This document shows, one piece after another, positions 8,139 through 15,804 of a stretch of DNA of 31,678 nucleotides. The notes beneath the pieces were generated by a model. The model was not told where the DNA came from. It did not search any database and worked only from the letters and a program-made list of their open reading frames with translations. Positions within the stretch are counted from its first letter, which is position 1. Each line of letters opens with the position of its first letter. The translations under genes and the position numbers were made by a program. The stretch comes from a virus. The stretch lies in IMG/VR virus record IMGVR_UViG_3300014882_000002, positions 1 to 31,678 of that record; one strand, given 5' to 3'.

Positions 8139-10720
8139 TGGCCGGATACGCCAACTGCATCGCGCGCATGGTTCAAGCCGCCGGTCGTCAGCTTACCGAC
8201 GATGAAGTCAATGCCATCTTCACGCGCATCCACAAGGCCGCTCTGGATATCAAGGCCGGCCGGAAGTCGCCGGCTGACGTGACCGCCGGCAGGAAGGTCG
8301 CGCAGATCGCGCCCCAAAATGCCGATGCTCTGATCCAGGCCGCCGCCGCTCGCGCCGCCGATGAGCTTATCCATGAAGCGCAGGTCGCCGCGAAACAGGC
8401 TTACCTGCAAGTGGTGAAGATCGGCGCGCGGTCCGCTGACGTTGCCGGTATGACAGCCGGCGGCTTGAAACCGCTGGAAGCCGTCAAGAACACCATCGCG
8501 CGGGATTACAGGACGAATATCGAAAGCCTTGAGCAGCGCGTTGACGGCCACAAAACGAACCTGTTGCGGAAACTCCTGCCGGCGTGGGATGCCTTGGGCA
8601 ACGACTGGCTGGGATTCTTTCAGAACCGCACGAAACTGCTGAACCTTGTCCGCGAACTCCGCGGCGAGAACTCGGGGGATGCGCTGGCCGCCAAGGGCGC
8701 AAAGGCATTTCACGACGTAGCTGAAGAAGCGCGCACGACGTTCAACGAAGCGGGGGGCGACATCGGCAGGCTGGACGACTGGGGCATGCCGCAACACCAC
8801 AGTCAGGAGCGCGTTGCCTTGACCGGACGCGATGCGTGGGTGGACTCCGTGCTGCCCATGCTGGACCGTGCCCGCTACGTGGACGACCTGGGCCAGCCGT
8901 GGCCGGAAGCGCGGGTCAGGGAATTTCTGGGCAAGGCATGGGACACCATCGCCACCAACGGCCACGCCAACTCGGAGCCCGGTCAATTCACGGGGGCCGG
9001 GAAGCGGGCGAACCGTCACGGCGAACACCGGCAGATTCACTTCAAGGACGCGGATTCCGTCATCCAGTACTGGAACACGTTCGGCGACAGGACAGCCGTA
9101 GAAATCCTGCACGGCCACATCGGCACGATGGCGCGCGACATCGCCTTTATCGAGCACTTCGGCCCGAATCCGAACGTCACCTACCAGACGCTTCGGGAAG
9201 CGGCATTGAAGGCGGCGACCAAAGCCGAACCCACCAAAACGCCCAGCCTTGAAGGACAGGCGGTGAGGCTCGACATGCTCTACGACTACGCCGCCGGCCG
9301 CATGACGCCTACCGCTAACCGGACGGTATCCAAGATCGCGGACGTCATCGCAAACTTGAACGTCGCCGCGAAACTCGGCGGCGCCGCTCTGGCTTCGCTT
9401 TTCGGTGACAAGCCGGTGATGGAAGCCGTTTCCCACATGAACGACCTCCCGGTGTTTCAGCGGTGGCGCACGGAACTGTCCGTCCTCAACCCGTTCAACA
9501 AGGCCGACAGGAGATTGCTGCAACAGCAGGGGTTGATGCTGGACTCCGTGCGCTCCGGCTTGCTGAGAATCTATGAGGGGCTCGGGCAGGGTCAGGGCTT
9601 CACCGGCAAGATTGCCAACGCGGTGATGCGCGTCACCGGCATGCAGGCCATCAACGATCTACGCAAAGGCGCTTTCGGCCTCTCGCTCATGTCGGCGATC
9701 GGCGATCAGATCAAGGCGGGCGTGGACTTCGGGAAGCTGCAGGACTCCGATATCCGCACGCTCAGAAACTACGGGATTACCGAAGCAGACTGGAATACGT
9801 GGAGACTCGCCAAGTTGCAGGACATGGGCGGCGGGAATGATGCCGTGCTGACGCCGGAGAGCATTGCCCGCATCACCGAAGCCGAACTGAAAGCCGCCAA
9901 CATCATCGGGCAAGCGGAAGGCCCGCGAGAGGCACAAGCAGCCCGCCGCAACGCTATCGTCAAACTGCTCGGCGCCGTCAACACGGAATCCGAGTTCGCC
10001 ATCGTCACCCCTGGGTGGCGCGAGCGCGCCATGTTCTACGGCGACCTCCAGCGCGGGACCGTGAAAGGCGAGATTGCAAGGTCGGTCCTGCAATTCAAGT
10101 CCTTCCCGTGGGCCTACCTGCAAAGGGGTATGGATGCCGTCGCCAATCAGGACGCGCCCGCCTCAAAGGCGGCGATGACGGCCTACCTGATCGCGTCAAC
10201 GACTCTCGCCGGGGCGATGATCATGCAGACGCGGGAAATGTTGTCCGGGAAAGATCCGCGCGCGATGGCGGACGAGAACTGGTGGAAGTTCTGGGGGTCG
10301 GCTTTCGTTTATGGCGGCGCGCTTGGAATCTACGGCGACTTTCTCTACGGCACGAATCAGACGCGCTACGGCTCGGGAATCGTCGAAACGCTATCCGGCC
10401 CCACCATCGGGCCGCTCCTGGAGCTCGGGCTCGTGCAGCCGATGAATGCCGCCAAGAAAGCACTCGAAGGCAAGGAGACGCATCTTGCCGCCCAGACTTT
10501 GCAGGACGTGAAGGGTTTCGTGCCGGGCGGGAACATCTGGTACACGAAGGCTGCTTTGGATCACCTGATCTGGCAGCAGGTCATGGAAGGGCTTTCGCCG
10601 GGCTACATGTCGAGCATCCGCCGCCGCACGGAGAAAGATTACAACCAGTCGTGGTGGTGGGAGCCGGGGGAACTCACTCCCGAGCGCGCCCCGGACCTTG
10701 AGGCCGCAATAAGCCGATGA
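8138..10720 (+). CDS. Large internal virion (ejection) protein, gp16 C-terminal-like
   Basis: This 860-residue protein starts in a TAATG overlap with the upstream gene. It is helical and Ala-rich at the N-terminus, has the motif pair GMPQHHSQERVA near 210 and TAVEILHGHIGTMARDIAFI near 325, then a helical region with a hydrophobic patch (VAAKLGGAALASLFGDKP, about 410). It ends with two membrane-like segments (AAMTAYLIASTTLAGAMIMQ, about 680; FVYGGALGIYGDFLYG, about 725). This C-terminal pattern is familiar from the giant ejected proteins of podoviruses related to T7 gp16. It is the last gene of the ejection block. No catalytic motif is visible, so a structural role in forming the DNA conduit is the best reading. 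Confidence 0.65.
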   Translation: MAGYANCIARMVQAAGRQLTDDEVNAIFTRIHKAALDIKAGRKSPADVTAGRKVAQIAPQNADALIQAAAARAADELIHEAQVAAKQAYLQVVKIGARSADVAGMTAGGLKPLEAVKNTIARDYRTNIESLEQRVDGHKTNLLRKLLPAWDALGNDWLGFFQNRTKLLNLVRELRGENSGDALAAKGAKAFHDVAEEARTTFNEAGGDIGRLDDWGMPQHHSQERVALTGRDAWVDSVLPMLDRARYVDDLGQPWPEARVREFLGKAWDTIATNGHANSEPGQFTGAGKRANRHGEHRQIHFKDADSVIQYWNTFGDRTAVEILHGHIGTMARDIAFIEHFGPNPNVTYQTLREAALKAATKAEPTKTPSLEGQAVRLDMLYDYAAGRMTPTANRTVSKIADVIANLNVAAKLGGAALASLFGDKPVMEAVSHMNDLPVFQRWRTELSVLNPFNKADRRLLQQQGLMLDSVRSGLLRIYEGLGQGQGFTGKIANAVMRVTGMQAINDLRKGAFGLSLMSAIGDQIKAGVDFGKLQDSDIRTLRNYGITEADWNTWRLAKLQDMGGGNDAVLTPESIARITEAELKAANIIGQAEGPREAQAARRNAIVKLLGAVNTESEFAIVTPGWRERAMFYGDLQRGTVKGEIARSVLQFKSFPWAYLQRGMDAVANQDAPASKAAMTAYLIASTTLAGAMIMQTREMLSGKDPRAMADENWWKFWGSAFVYGGALGIYGDFLYGTNQTRYGSGIVETLSGPTIGPLLELGLVQPMNAAKKALEGKETHLAAQTLQDVKGFVPGGNIWYTKAALDHLIWQQVMEGLSPGYMSSIRRRTEKDYNQSWWWEPGELTPERAPDLEAAISR

Positions 10721-10910
10721 GCCACCTTGCGAACAGGATTGAACTGGCAACCGCGATGATTCCGATGGCGAACCACGGCCACGTCATGTCGGCGGCTCCG
10801 GGTATGAGACGCAACGCCATCGCCCCAAGCAGCCAGACGACAGCGGCAGCCACGACGTTGACGGCGATGAATAAGGCGTTGACGGCGATGAAGGCGAGCG
10901 CGGTCCGCAC
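10674..10910 (-). CDS. Candidate antisense two-helix membrane protein
   Basis: On the minus strand a 78-residue frame (GTG start) gives two convincing hydrophobic helices: residues about 4-33 (ALAFIAVNALFIAVNVVAAA and on) and about 45-68 (WPWFAIGIIAVASSILFARW), with a basic tail (LRPQGPGRARE). It is convergent with the ejection-protein gene and overlaps its end by 47 bp. The competing plus-strand frame (10717-10938, starting in ATGA) gives a featureless Ala/Met/Thr-rich peptide. No clear ribosome site precedes the GTG, but a TATACT hexamer lies 6 nt before it, so a leaderless message is possible. It could be a holin-like or superinfection protein. It is unproven as a gene, because hydrophobic antisense frames can arise by chance. 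Confidence 0.4.
   Translation of the reverse strand: MRTALAFIAVNALFIAVNVVAAAVVWLLGAMALRLIPGAADMTWPWFAIGIIAVASSILFARWLIGLLRPQGPGRARE
10856..10894. repeat. Two-copy 21-bp direct repeat
   Basis: The decamer acggcgatga occurs twice 21 bp apart with flanking bases conserved (gcgttgacggcgatga). Because 21 is a multiple of three it is in frame; on the minus strand it encodes the repeated block FIAVNAL / FIAVNVV in the first hydrophobic helix of the candidate membrane protein. Confidence 0.6.
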
Positions 10911-10930
10911 GGCACAGTATAGGAGCGTTC

Positions 10931-11512
10931 ATGGCTGAAAGTCTACTGACCGGCGGTAGTGCTGGAGCAAGGATGCGGATCGCCAATGACCGCGTATTGA
11001 AAGCGCTGCCGGAATCCTTCAGGCAACCGCTCGCCGACTTCGAGGCCGAAGTCAATGCCCGCGCCAGGCTGGAGATCGACGCCGCGAACCGGTTTCGCCA
11101 GCAGGCCGAGCAGCGGCTTGAGACGGAAACAGCTGCCCGAGTTTCCGCAGAGGGCAAGCTGCAATCGGCCATCGAAGGCGAGTCCCGCGCAAAGGGTGAA
11201 GCGGTTATCGCCAAGGCAGCGCAGGGCGCAGCGCAAGACGCGGCAAGGGACGCCAAGGCCAAGGCAGCCGAAATGCACGGCATGCACATGGCCGAATGCA
11301 AGAAACGGGAAGCCGCCGAAACCCGGATGAACGAAATGCAGGGGCAGCTCGCCAAGGCCCAAGGCGAGGCGCAGGCGGCGAAAGAGGAAGCGGCAAGGAT
11401 GAAGCGTGAGAAACCAATGAACATGCCCACGCAAAAGCCCGTTGCCTACGACGTGAAGTGGGCGGATCGGGAAGGGCGGGAACGCACGATGACAGTGACA
11501 CCAAGGAGTTAG
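10931..11512 (+). CDS. Coiled-coil, Ala/Glu-rich phage protein
   Basis: This 193-residue protein is almost wholly helical. Residues about 35-165 are a continuous Ala/Glu/Gln/Lys/Arg-rich coiled coil (FEAEVNARARLEIDAANRF through QAAKEEAARMKREK), followed by a short ordered tail (VAYDVKWADREGRERTMTV). GGAG at 10922-10925 sits before ATG 10931. It lies between the ejection proteins and the adhesin genes. No enzyme motif is visible. It might be a virion or tail-assembly protein, or a scaffold or chaperone for fibres; position and composition do not decide. The family is not recognised. Confidence 0.7.
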   Translation: MAESLLTGGSAGARMRIANDRVLKALPESFRQPLADFEAEVNARARLEIDAANRFRQQAEQRLETETAARVSAEGKLQSAIEGESRAKGEAVIAKAAQGAAQDAARDAKAKAAEMHGMHMAECKKREAAETRMNEMQGQLAKAQGEAQAAKEEAARMKREKPMNMPTQKPVAYDVKWADREGRERTMTVTPRS

Positions 11513-11515
11513 ACG

Positions 11516-11887
11516 ATGGCATTCCTGACTGACAACGCAATGGATTTTGGCGTCGATTACATCGACGACAATACTGAAGTATTGCACATCTGCTCGGCGG
11601 CACCGACGAATTACGCCAACGTTGCTGCGGTGACGCTCGGCAACAAAACGCCGCCGACAGTCGGTGTTCCTGAGAATGGAGCGTCAAGTGGTCGCCGCGT
11701 CATTATCTCTGCGATCACGGACGGGGCTGTTACCGGAACCGGAACCGCTACGCATTGGGCCATTGTAAAGGACTCCGCCACAGCGGAACTGCTGGCGTGG
11801 CAGACGCTTTCGGCATCGCAGGCCGTGACCAGCGGTAACACGTTCACGCTGGACGCAATCAGTATCACGATACCAGACCCGGCATAA
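11516..11887 (+). CDS. Small beta-rich tail/adhesin-associated structural protein
   Basis: This 123-residue protein begins MAFLTDNAMDFGVDYIDDNT, then ICSAAPTNYA and a run of Thr/Gly/Ala strands (TGTGTATHWAIVKDSATAEL; SQAVTSGNTFTLDAISITI). I recognise this as a small phage protein repeatedly found beside glycine-rich and fibre genes; its exact function is unknown to me. AAGGAG lies 8 nt before ATG 11516. It opens the adhesin cluster. A beta-sandwich structural or fibre-attachment role is inferred from composition and neighbours. Confidence 0.7.
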   Translation: MAFLTDNAMDFGVDYIDDNTEVLHICSAAPTNYANVAAVTLGNKTPPTVGVPENGASSGRRVIISAITDGAVTGTGTATHWAIVKDSATAELLAWQTLSASQAVTSGNTFTLDAISITIPDPA

Positions 11888-11891
11888 CATC

Positions 11892-12659
11892 GTGTTCAAA
11901 ACGGCCCTCACTGCCTACGAACGCCTTGCGAGGATGCGGTCAAATCTTCGCAGATTCGGCTATTTGCCGTGCCTGCCAAGCGGCATTATCAGCGGGAGTG
12001 TCGCAGTCTGTGGTTTCGGCCCATCGTTGGCCGATACGTGGCGCGATGTGAAGAAGTGCGATGTGGTGATGACGACCAGCGGCGCGCACGACTTCCTGAT
12101 CGGTAAAGGCGTGATTCCGCGATACCACGTCGAGACAGATCCGCGAGAGCACAAGGTCAACTTTGTCCGCAACTCGCATCCCGACGTGACCTACATCATC
12201 AACTCGCAGTGCCACCCCAAGATGTTCGAGGTATTGCTGCCGCAGCGCAACGTGTGGATGTGGCACGGGTTCACCGATGACGACGCCAGGAATCAGGTCA
12301 TGCTGGTGGACAACCTGTCTCCCGGTGGCCGCACGATGAGCGGCGGCACCAATGTGGGGATGCGGGCAATTGTGGTAGCTCGCGAGCTTGGGTTTACCGG
12401 GTTTGAGCTTCACGGCATGGACTGCTCGTACCGAAACGGCGAGCAGTGGGCGGGCGAGCACTACACGAAAAAGAACTATCACATCATGGTCGAAGTTGAA
12501 GGGCGCGCGTTCGAGACCAGCGAGCAGATGCTGCAATCGACCGATGATTTCTTCAATACCATGCGGGCGCTTCGTGGATGCAGCTTCCGTGTCCACGGCG
12601 ACGGATTGCTGGAAGCCCGGATGCAGGCATTCATGCGCGATTATAGGCTGGCCGCATGA
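11892..12659 (+). CDS. DUF115/MptE-like Rossmann-fold protein in the fibre cluster
   Basis: This 255-residue protein carries the signature blocks of the DUF115 (6-hydroxymethylpterin pyrophosphokinase MptE-like) family: a nucleotide-binding-like strand-loop VCGFGPSL (39-46), a block CDVVMTTSGAHDFLIGKGVI ending in PRYHVETDPRE (56-86), and a later GGTNVGMRAIVVARELGF with ELHGMDCSY. Cellular members include archaeal pterin kinases and the Maf flagellin-glycosylation proteins. The start is GTG 11892, 4 nt after the previous stop; no strong ribosome site is seen. It ends in ATGA with the glycine-rich adhesin gene. Its position inside the fibre operon suggests modification of a virion or host surface component, but the substrate is unknown and a pterin role here seems unlikely. 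Confidence 0.75.
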   Translation: MFKTALTAYERLARMRSNLRRFGYLPCLPSGIISGSVAVCGFGPSLADTWRDVKKCDVVMTTSGAHDFLIGKGVIPRYHVETDPREHKVNFVRNSHPDVTYIINSQCHPKMFEVLLPQRNVWMWHGFTDDDARNQVMLVDNLSPGGRTMSGGTNVGMRAIVVARELGFTGFELHGMDCSYRNGEQWAGEHYTKKNYHIMVEVEGRAFETSEQMLQSTDDFFNTMRALRGCSFRVHGDGLLEARMQAFMRDYRLAA

Positions 12660-13846
12660 CTACCGAGACCTTTGTCACCCCGGGGCAAGGGATATGGGAG
12701 TGTCCGGCTGGGGTCACGAGCCTCCAGCGCGAGATGTGGGCGGCCGGTGGCGGCGGCGGCGGGAACTCCGTCAACTCTGACGGCGGCGGTGGCGGCGCTG
12801 GCGGTGGCTACGCTCGAAATGATGCGCTAGTCGTAGTTCCGGGGAATCTCTACACCTATTTCGTCGGCACGGCTGGCGTCGGTGTAACAAGCCTCAACGG
12901 GACCACTGGCGGCGATACGTGGTGGATCGACGCCACCACGTTTAATGTTCCGGGCGGGCCATTCGGTGCGGTTCGCGCGGCTAACGGCGGGGCTGGCGGC
13001 ACTGCGGTCCTCACGTCTGCTGCAGGGTTCGTCGGAACGTTTACTCTCAAGACCTCTGGCGGGAACGGCGGCAATGGGGTCAACAACAACTCCGGTGGTG
13101 GCGGTGGGGGCGGCGGTTCCGGTGGGGATACGACCTCGGGTAGTGCGGGCGCTAACGGCACAGCGGGTGCTGGGGGCGCTGGCGGGGTTGCCGGAACGAC
13201 CAATGGCGGCATCGGTGGTGTGGGTGGTTCAGGCACGGCCAACGGCATTGCGCCGATCTCCGGCAACGGCGGCGGAGGGGGCGGATCTGGCGAGGGCGTA
13301 GTCAAGGGCGGCAACGGCACGGTCGGGAAGATCATCCTTACCTACACTGCGGATACCAGCGACGACCTAACTGCCGATGACCTCGCAACCGGAGCGCCAA
13401 CGCTTACCGCTCCCGTCATCGCGCAAACACAAGTCCTACTGGCGAATGACCTTACCACAGGCACGCCAACACTCGGAACGCCGGTTCTATCTGAAATCGT
13501 CGAGTTGTTAGCGAATGACATCGCGACTGGAGCGCCAACGCTGACCAGCGCAGCCGTGGGGCAAGCACACGTCCTGACTGCTGACGACGTTGAAACAGCG
13601 GCCCCGATGCTTACCTCCCCCGCGATTACAGTGGAGGGCGACCAGCCGGCAACACCTCGCGAAGGCGCCGGCGGCCTTGCGTTGCGCACGCTCTACCGTG
13701 GCCAGCGAGACCGGCAACGCAGGCGCGAACTCACGACTTCCGTGGAGCGCGAACTTGACGACGATGATGAGGACATTCAACTGATGGTGGCCGCGCTCGT
13801 GCCGCTTTTGAACCAAGGACATACCCATGACATCTCCGTCCACTGA
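12656..13846 (+). CDS. Glycine-rich tail adhesin/fibre protein with 23-residue repeats
   Basis: This 396-residue protein starts MTTETFVTPGQGIWECPAGV, a usual head of phage glycine-rich tail proteins. Residues about 35-220 are extremely Gly-rich with Asn, Ser and Thr, like the polyglycine sandwich domains of tail-tip adhesins. A repeat block follows: four 23-residue units of the form L-(T/A)-(A/N)-D-(D/L)-x-x-T-(G/A)-x-P-x-L (about 237-330, 69-bp DNA period). The C-terminus is charged and helical (DRQRRRELTTSVERELDDDD). It overlaps the next fibre start by 20 bp. A role in receptor binding or in carrying the fibre tip is inferred; the ATG is in a 4-nt overlap with the DUF115 stop. Confidence 0.75.
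   Translation: MTTETFVTPGQGIWECPAGVTSLQREMWAAGGGGGGNSVNSDGGGGGAGGGYARNDALVVVPGNLYTYFVGTAGVGVTSLNGTTGGDTWWIDATTFNVPGGPFGAVRAANGGAGGTAVLTSAAGFVGTFTLKTSGGNGGNGVNNNSGGGGGGGGSGGDTTSGSAGANGTAGAGGAGGVAGTTNGGIGGVGGSGTANGIAPISGNGGGGGGSGEGVVKGGNGTVGKIILTYTADTSDDLTADDLATGAPTLTAPVIAQTQVLLANDLTTGTPTLGTPVLSEIVELLANDIATGAPTLTSAAVGQAHVLTADDVETAAPMLTSPAITVEGDQPATPREGAGGLALRTLYRGQRDRQRRRELTTSVERELDDDDEDIQLMVAALVPLLNQGHTHDISVH
13361..13640 (+). repeat. Four imperfect 69-bp tandem repeats inside the glycine-rich adhesin gene
   Basis: The pattern gcgccaacgctnac recurs with a 69-bp period four times, encoding 23-residue units (LTADDLATGAPTLTAPV and variants). Copies differ at many bases but keep the D-x-x-T-G-x-P-T-L core, so this is an old, selected repeat and not a recent slip. 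Confidence 0.75.
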
Positions 13847-15794
13847 CCGGCGCTTCGCGTCGAATTCATCGCTTGCCATCAAGGCCCCCGTGCGGGCCGC
13901 GACGACGGCAAACATCACGCTCTCCGGCGAGCAGACTATTGACGGCGTTGCAATCGTTGCCGACGACCGGGTGCTGGTCAAGGACCAGACCACGGCCAGC
14001 CAGAACGGCATCTACATCGCCGACACTTCCACATGGGAGCGGTCTCCCGACTTCGACGGCAACCGGGATGTCGTTCAGGGAACACAGGTATACGTCAACA
14101 CCGGAGGGTCCGCAAACGGCGGCGCGATGTTCATCGTGACAACGTCAGGCACCATCACGATAGACACCACTTCCATTGCTTTCGGACGCACCAGCGCAGG
14201 CACAATCACTAAAACATCTGGCGTGGCAACGGCCGGACAAACTCTGTTCACTGTATCCACCTACCAGCCAGGGGCAAACTCTCTCGGAGTCTACGTGAAC
14301 GGCTTGCGGCAACGCCTGACCGACGATTACACGGAGACCAGCACGACCAGTATCACGTTCACCTATGCGCTCTCAGCCAGCGATGAGGTTGATACATACA
14401 GCACCGTTCCGACGGTGAGTCTGGTAGCGGCAGCGGCATCCGGCACATCGGTTGCGGATGCTGGCGATTACTACGTCGGCGCTACGGTCGAGGCCATCCT
14501 GCAGGAGATCGCCAGTGCCATCAACGAGGACGCGGGGGATGCGAGCGCGACGCTTACCTACAACTCCAGCAGCCGGGTACAGAGGTGGGATACCGCTCTC
14601 ACCGGCAACAAGACCGTAACGCTTTCCACGTCTAACGCCAAGGAGGGGGCCAGTTTCATCGTCGTCCGGGCTTCTGGAGCCACCGGCAACTTCACCCTCA
14701 CCGTGGGATCACTTGCGACGCTCCGCGCGCCTGGAGAGTGGTGCATGGTCGGCTACGACGCAGGAACGGCGGCATGGGTGCTGCTCATGTATGGCTTCCT
14801 GCCTACCGCGGAAATCGCGGCGATGTCTGCAGACAAGGGAGACGCCGATGCGACCTTGACTGTAGGGACTTCCGAACGTACCTCAAGATGGGCCACGACT
14901 CTTACCGCTGACCGCACCGCAACGCTTTCGACTACCGGGGCATGGAACGGCGCCAAGATGGTCATCGCACGCACCGAGGCCGCTACTGGAAACTTCAGCC
15001 TGAATGTTGTCGTGGGCTCGACCAGACTGCTGCGACTCGCGCCGGGGCAATGGTGTGCAGTCGAATACACCGGCAGCACCTGGATAGTCACCGGATTCGG
15101 CAACACCAGGCCCGGCCTTACTTCCGTGGTTGAACTCCGCGACGACTTTCTCGGCGAAGAGATCGACGGCTACAGATGGCAAAGCCTGATCGGAACTGAC
15201 GCAGAATGCCGGCAGGCCATTGTGCTCGCAGACCAAGCAGGTGGGGTAATCAGACTCACCACAGGGAACGACGCTGGCGCCACCATGGCACTGAATGGGG
15301 TGCAACTGCAGTCACGCCTGAACTGGAAGGCGAACAAGGCGGGATTGGTATTTGAGACCAGCTTGACTCTCAGCGCAATAACCAGCGTCGCGGTATTCGT
15401 CGGCCTGACAGATCAAGTCTCAGCGCTGGAAATTCCGTTCACTCTGGCTGGCGGTGACGTATTGACCAGTAACGCGACCGATGCGGTCGGGGTGCTGTTC
15501 GATACCGCAGCCGACACAGACGACTGGTGGCTCGTCGGAGTCGCTGCAGACGTGGATGCTACGGCACAGGATACAGCGGTTGCCCCGGTCGCTGGAACAT
15601 TCGAAACGTGGCGCATCGAGATCACCACCGCAGGCGTTGCGACGTTCTATCGCAACGGAGCAGTGATCGGCTCAGCCATGAGTGCGGCGCTTACCGCATC
15701 GTCCCTGCTGACCCCTGTGATCGCGACATTTTCGCGTACCAGTTCGAGCCGCAGCGTAGATGCTGACGAAGTCCTGGTGCGGGCACAAAGATAA
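13827..15794 (+). CDS. Long tail fibre protein with duplicated domain and jelly-roll-like C-terminus
   Basis: This 655-residue protein has a tail-fibre N-terminus (KAPVRAATTANITLSGEQTI then DGVAIVADDRVLVKDQTT, residues 19-55) that recurs in many phage fibres, followed by a beta-structured linker with VYVNGLRQRLTDDYTE (about 155). Residues about 235-330 and 335-430 are two copies of one roughly 95-residue domain (DAGDASATLTYNSSSR... and DKGDADATLTVGTSER..., both with RW, TATLST, ATGNF and APGxWC marks). The C-terminal third (from VELRDDFLGEEIDGYRW) resembles a carbohydrate-binding jelly-roll (DWWLVGVAADVDA, TFYRNGAVIGSAMS). It is probably the host-range fibre. The ATG has an AAGGA ribosome site and overlaps the upstream gene by 20 bp. 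Confidence 0.8.
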   Translation: MTSPSTDRRFASNSSLAIKAPVRAATTANITLSGEQTIDGVAIVADDRVLVKDQTTASQNGIYIADTSTWERSPDFDGNRDVVQGTQVYVNTGGSANGGAMFIVTTSGTITIDTTSIAFGRTSAGTITKTSGVATAGQTLFTVSTYQPGANSLGVYVNGLRQRLTDDYTETSTTSITFTYALSASDEVDTYSTVPTVSLVAAAASGTSVADAGDYYVGATVEAILQEIASAINEDAGDASATLTYNSSSRVQRWDTALTGNKTVTLSTSNAKEGASFIVVRASGATGNFTLTVGSLATLRAPGEWCMVGYDAGTAAWVLLMYGFLPTAEIAAMSADKGDADATLTVGTSERTSRWATTLTADRTATLSTTGAWNGAKMVIARTEAATGNFSLNVVVGSTRLLRLAPGQWCAVEYTGSTWIVTGFGNTRPGLTSVVELRDDFLGEEIDGYRWQSLIGTDAECRQAIVLADQAGGVIRLTTGNDAGATMALNGVQLQSRLNWKANKAGLVFETSLTLSAITSVAVFVGLTDQVSALEIPFTLAGGDVLTSNATDAVGVLFDTAADTDDWWLVGVAADVDATAQDTAVAPVAGTFETWRIEITTAGVATFYRNGAVIGSAMSAALTASSLLTPVIATFSRTSSSRSVDADEVLVRAQR

Positions 15795-15804
15795 GGAGAA
15801 CGAC

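Noticed and set aside
8015-9523. 502-residue antisense open frame opposite the ejection protein
   Set aside because: Same shadow effect; no ribosome site or motif, and composition is unlike a real protein.
10717-10938. 73-residue plus-strand frame starting in ATGA after the ejection protein
   Set aside because: Its overlap geometry is good, but the product is low-complexity Ala/Met/Thr; the opposite strand gives a coherent membrane protein. It is not fully excluded.
13361-13640. Regularly spaced 69-bp repeats as a CRISPR array
   Set aside because: The repeats are coding, in frame and imperfect throughout, with no constant repeat and variable spacer pattern.
12656-13846. Possible diversity-generating retroelement target in the glycine-rich adhesin
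   Set aside because: No reverse-transcriptase gene (YxDD-type) and no template-repeat copy of an adhesin 3' end is visible in the window.
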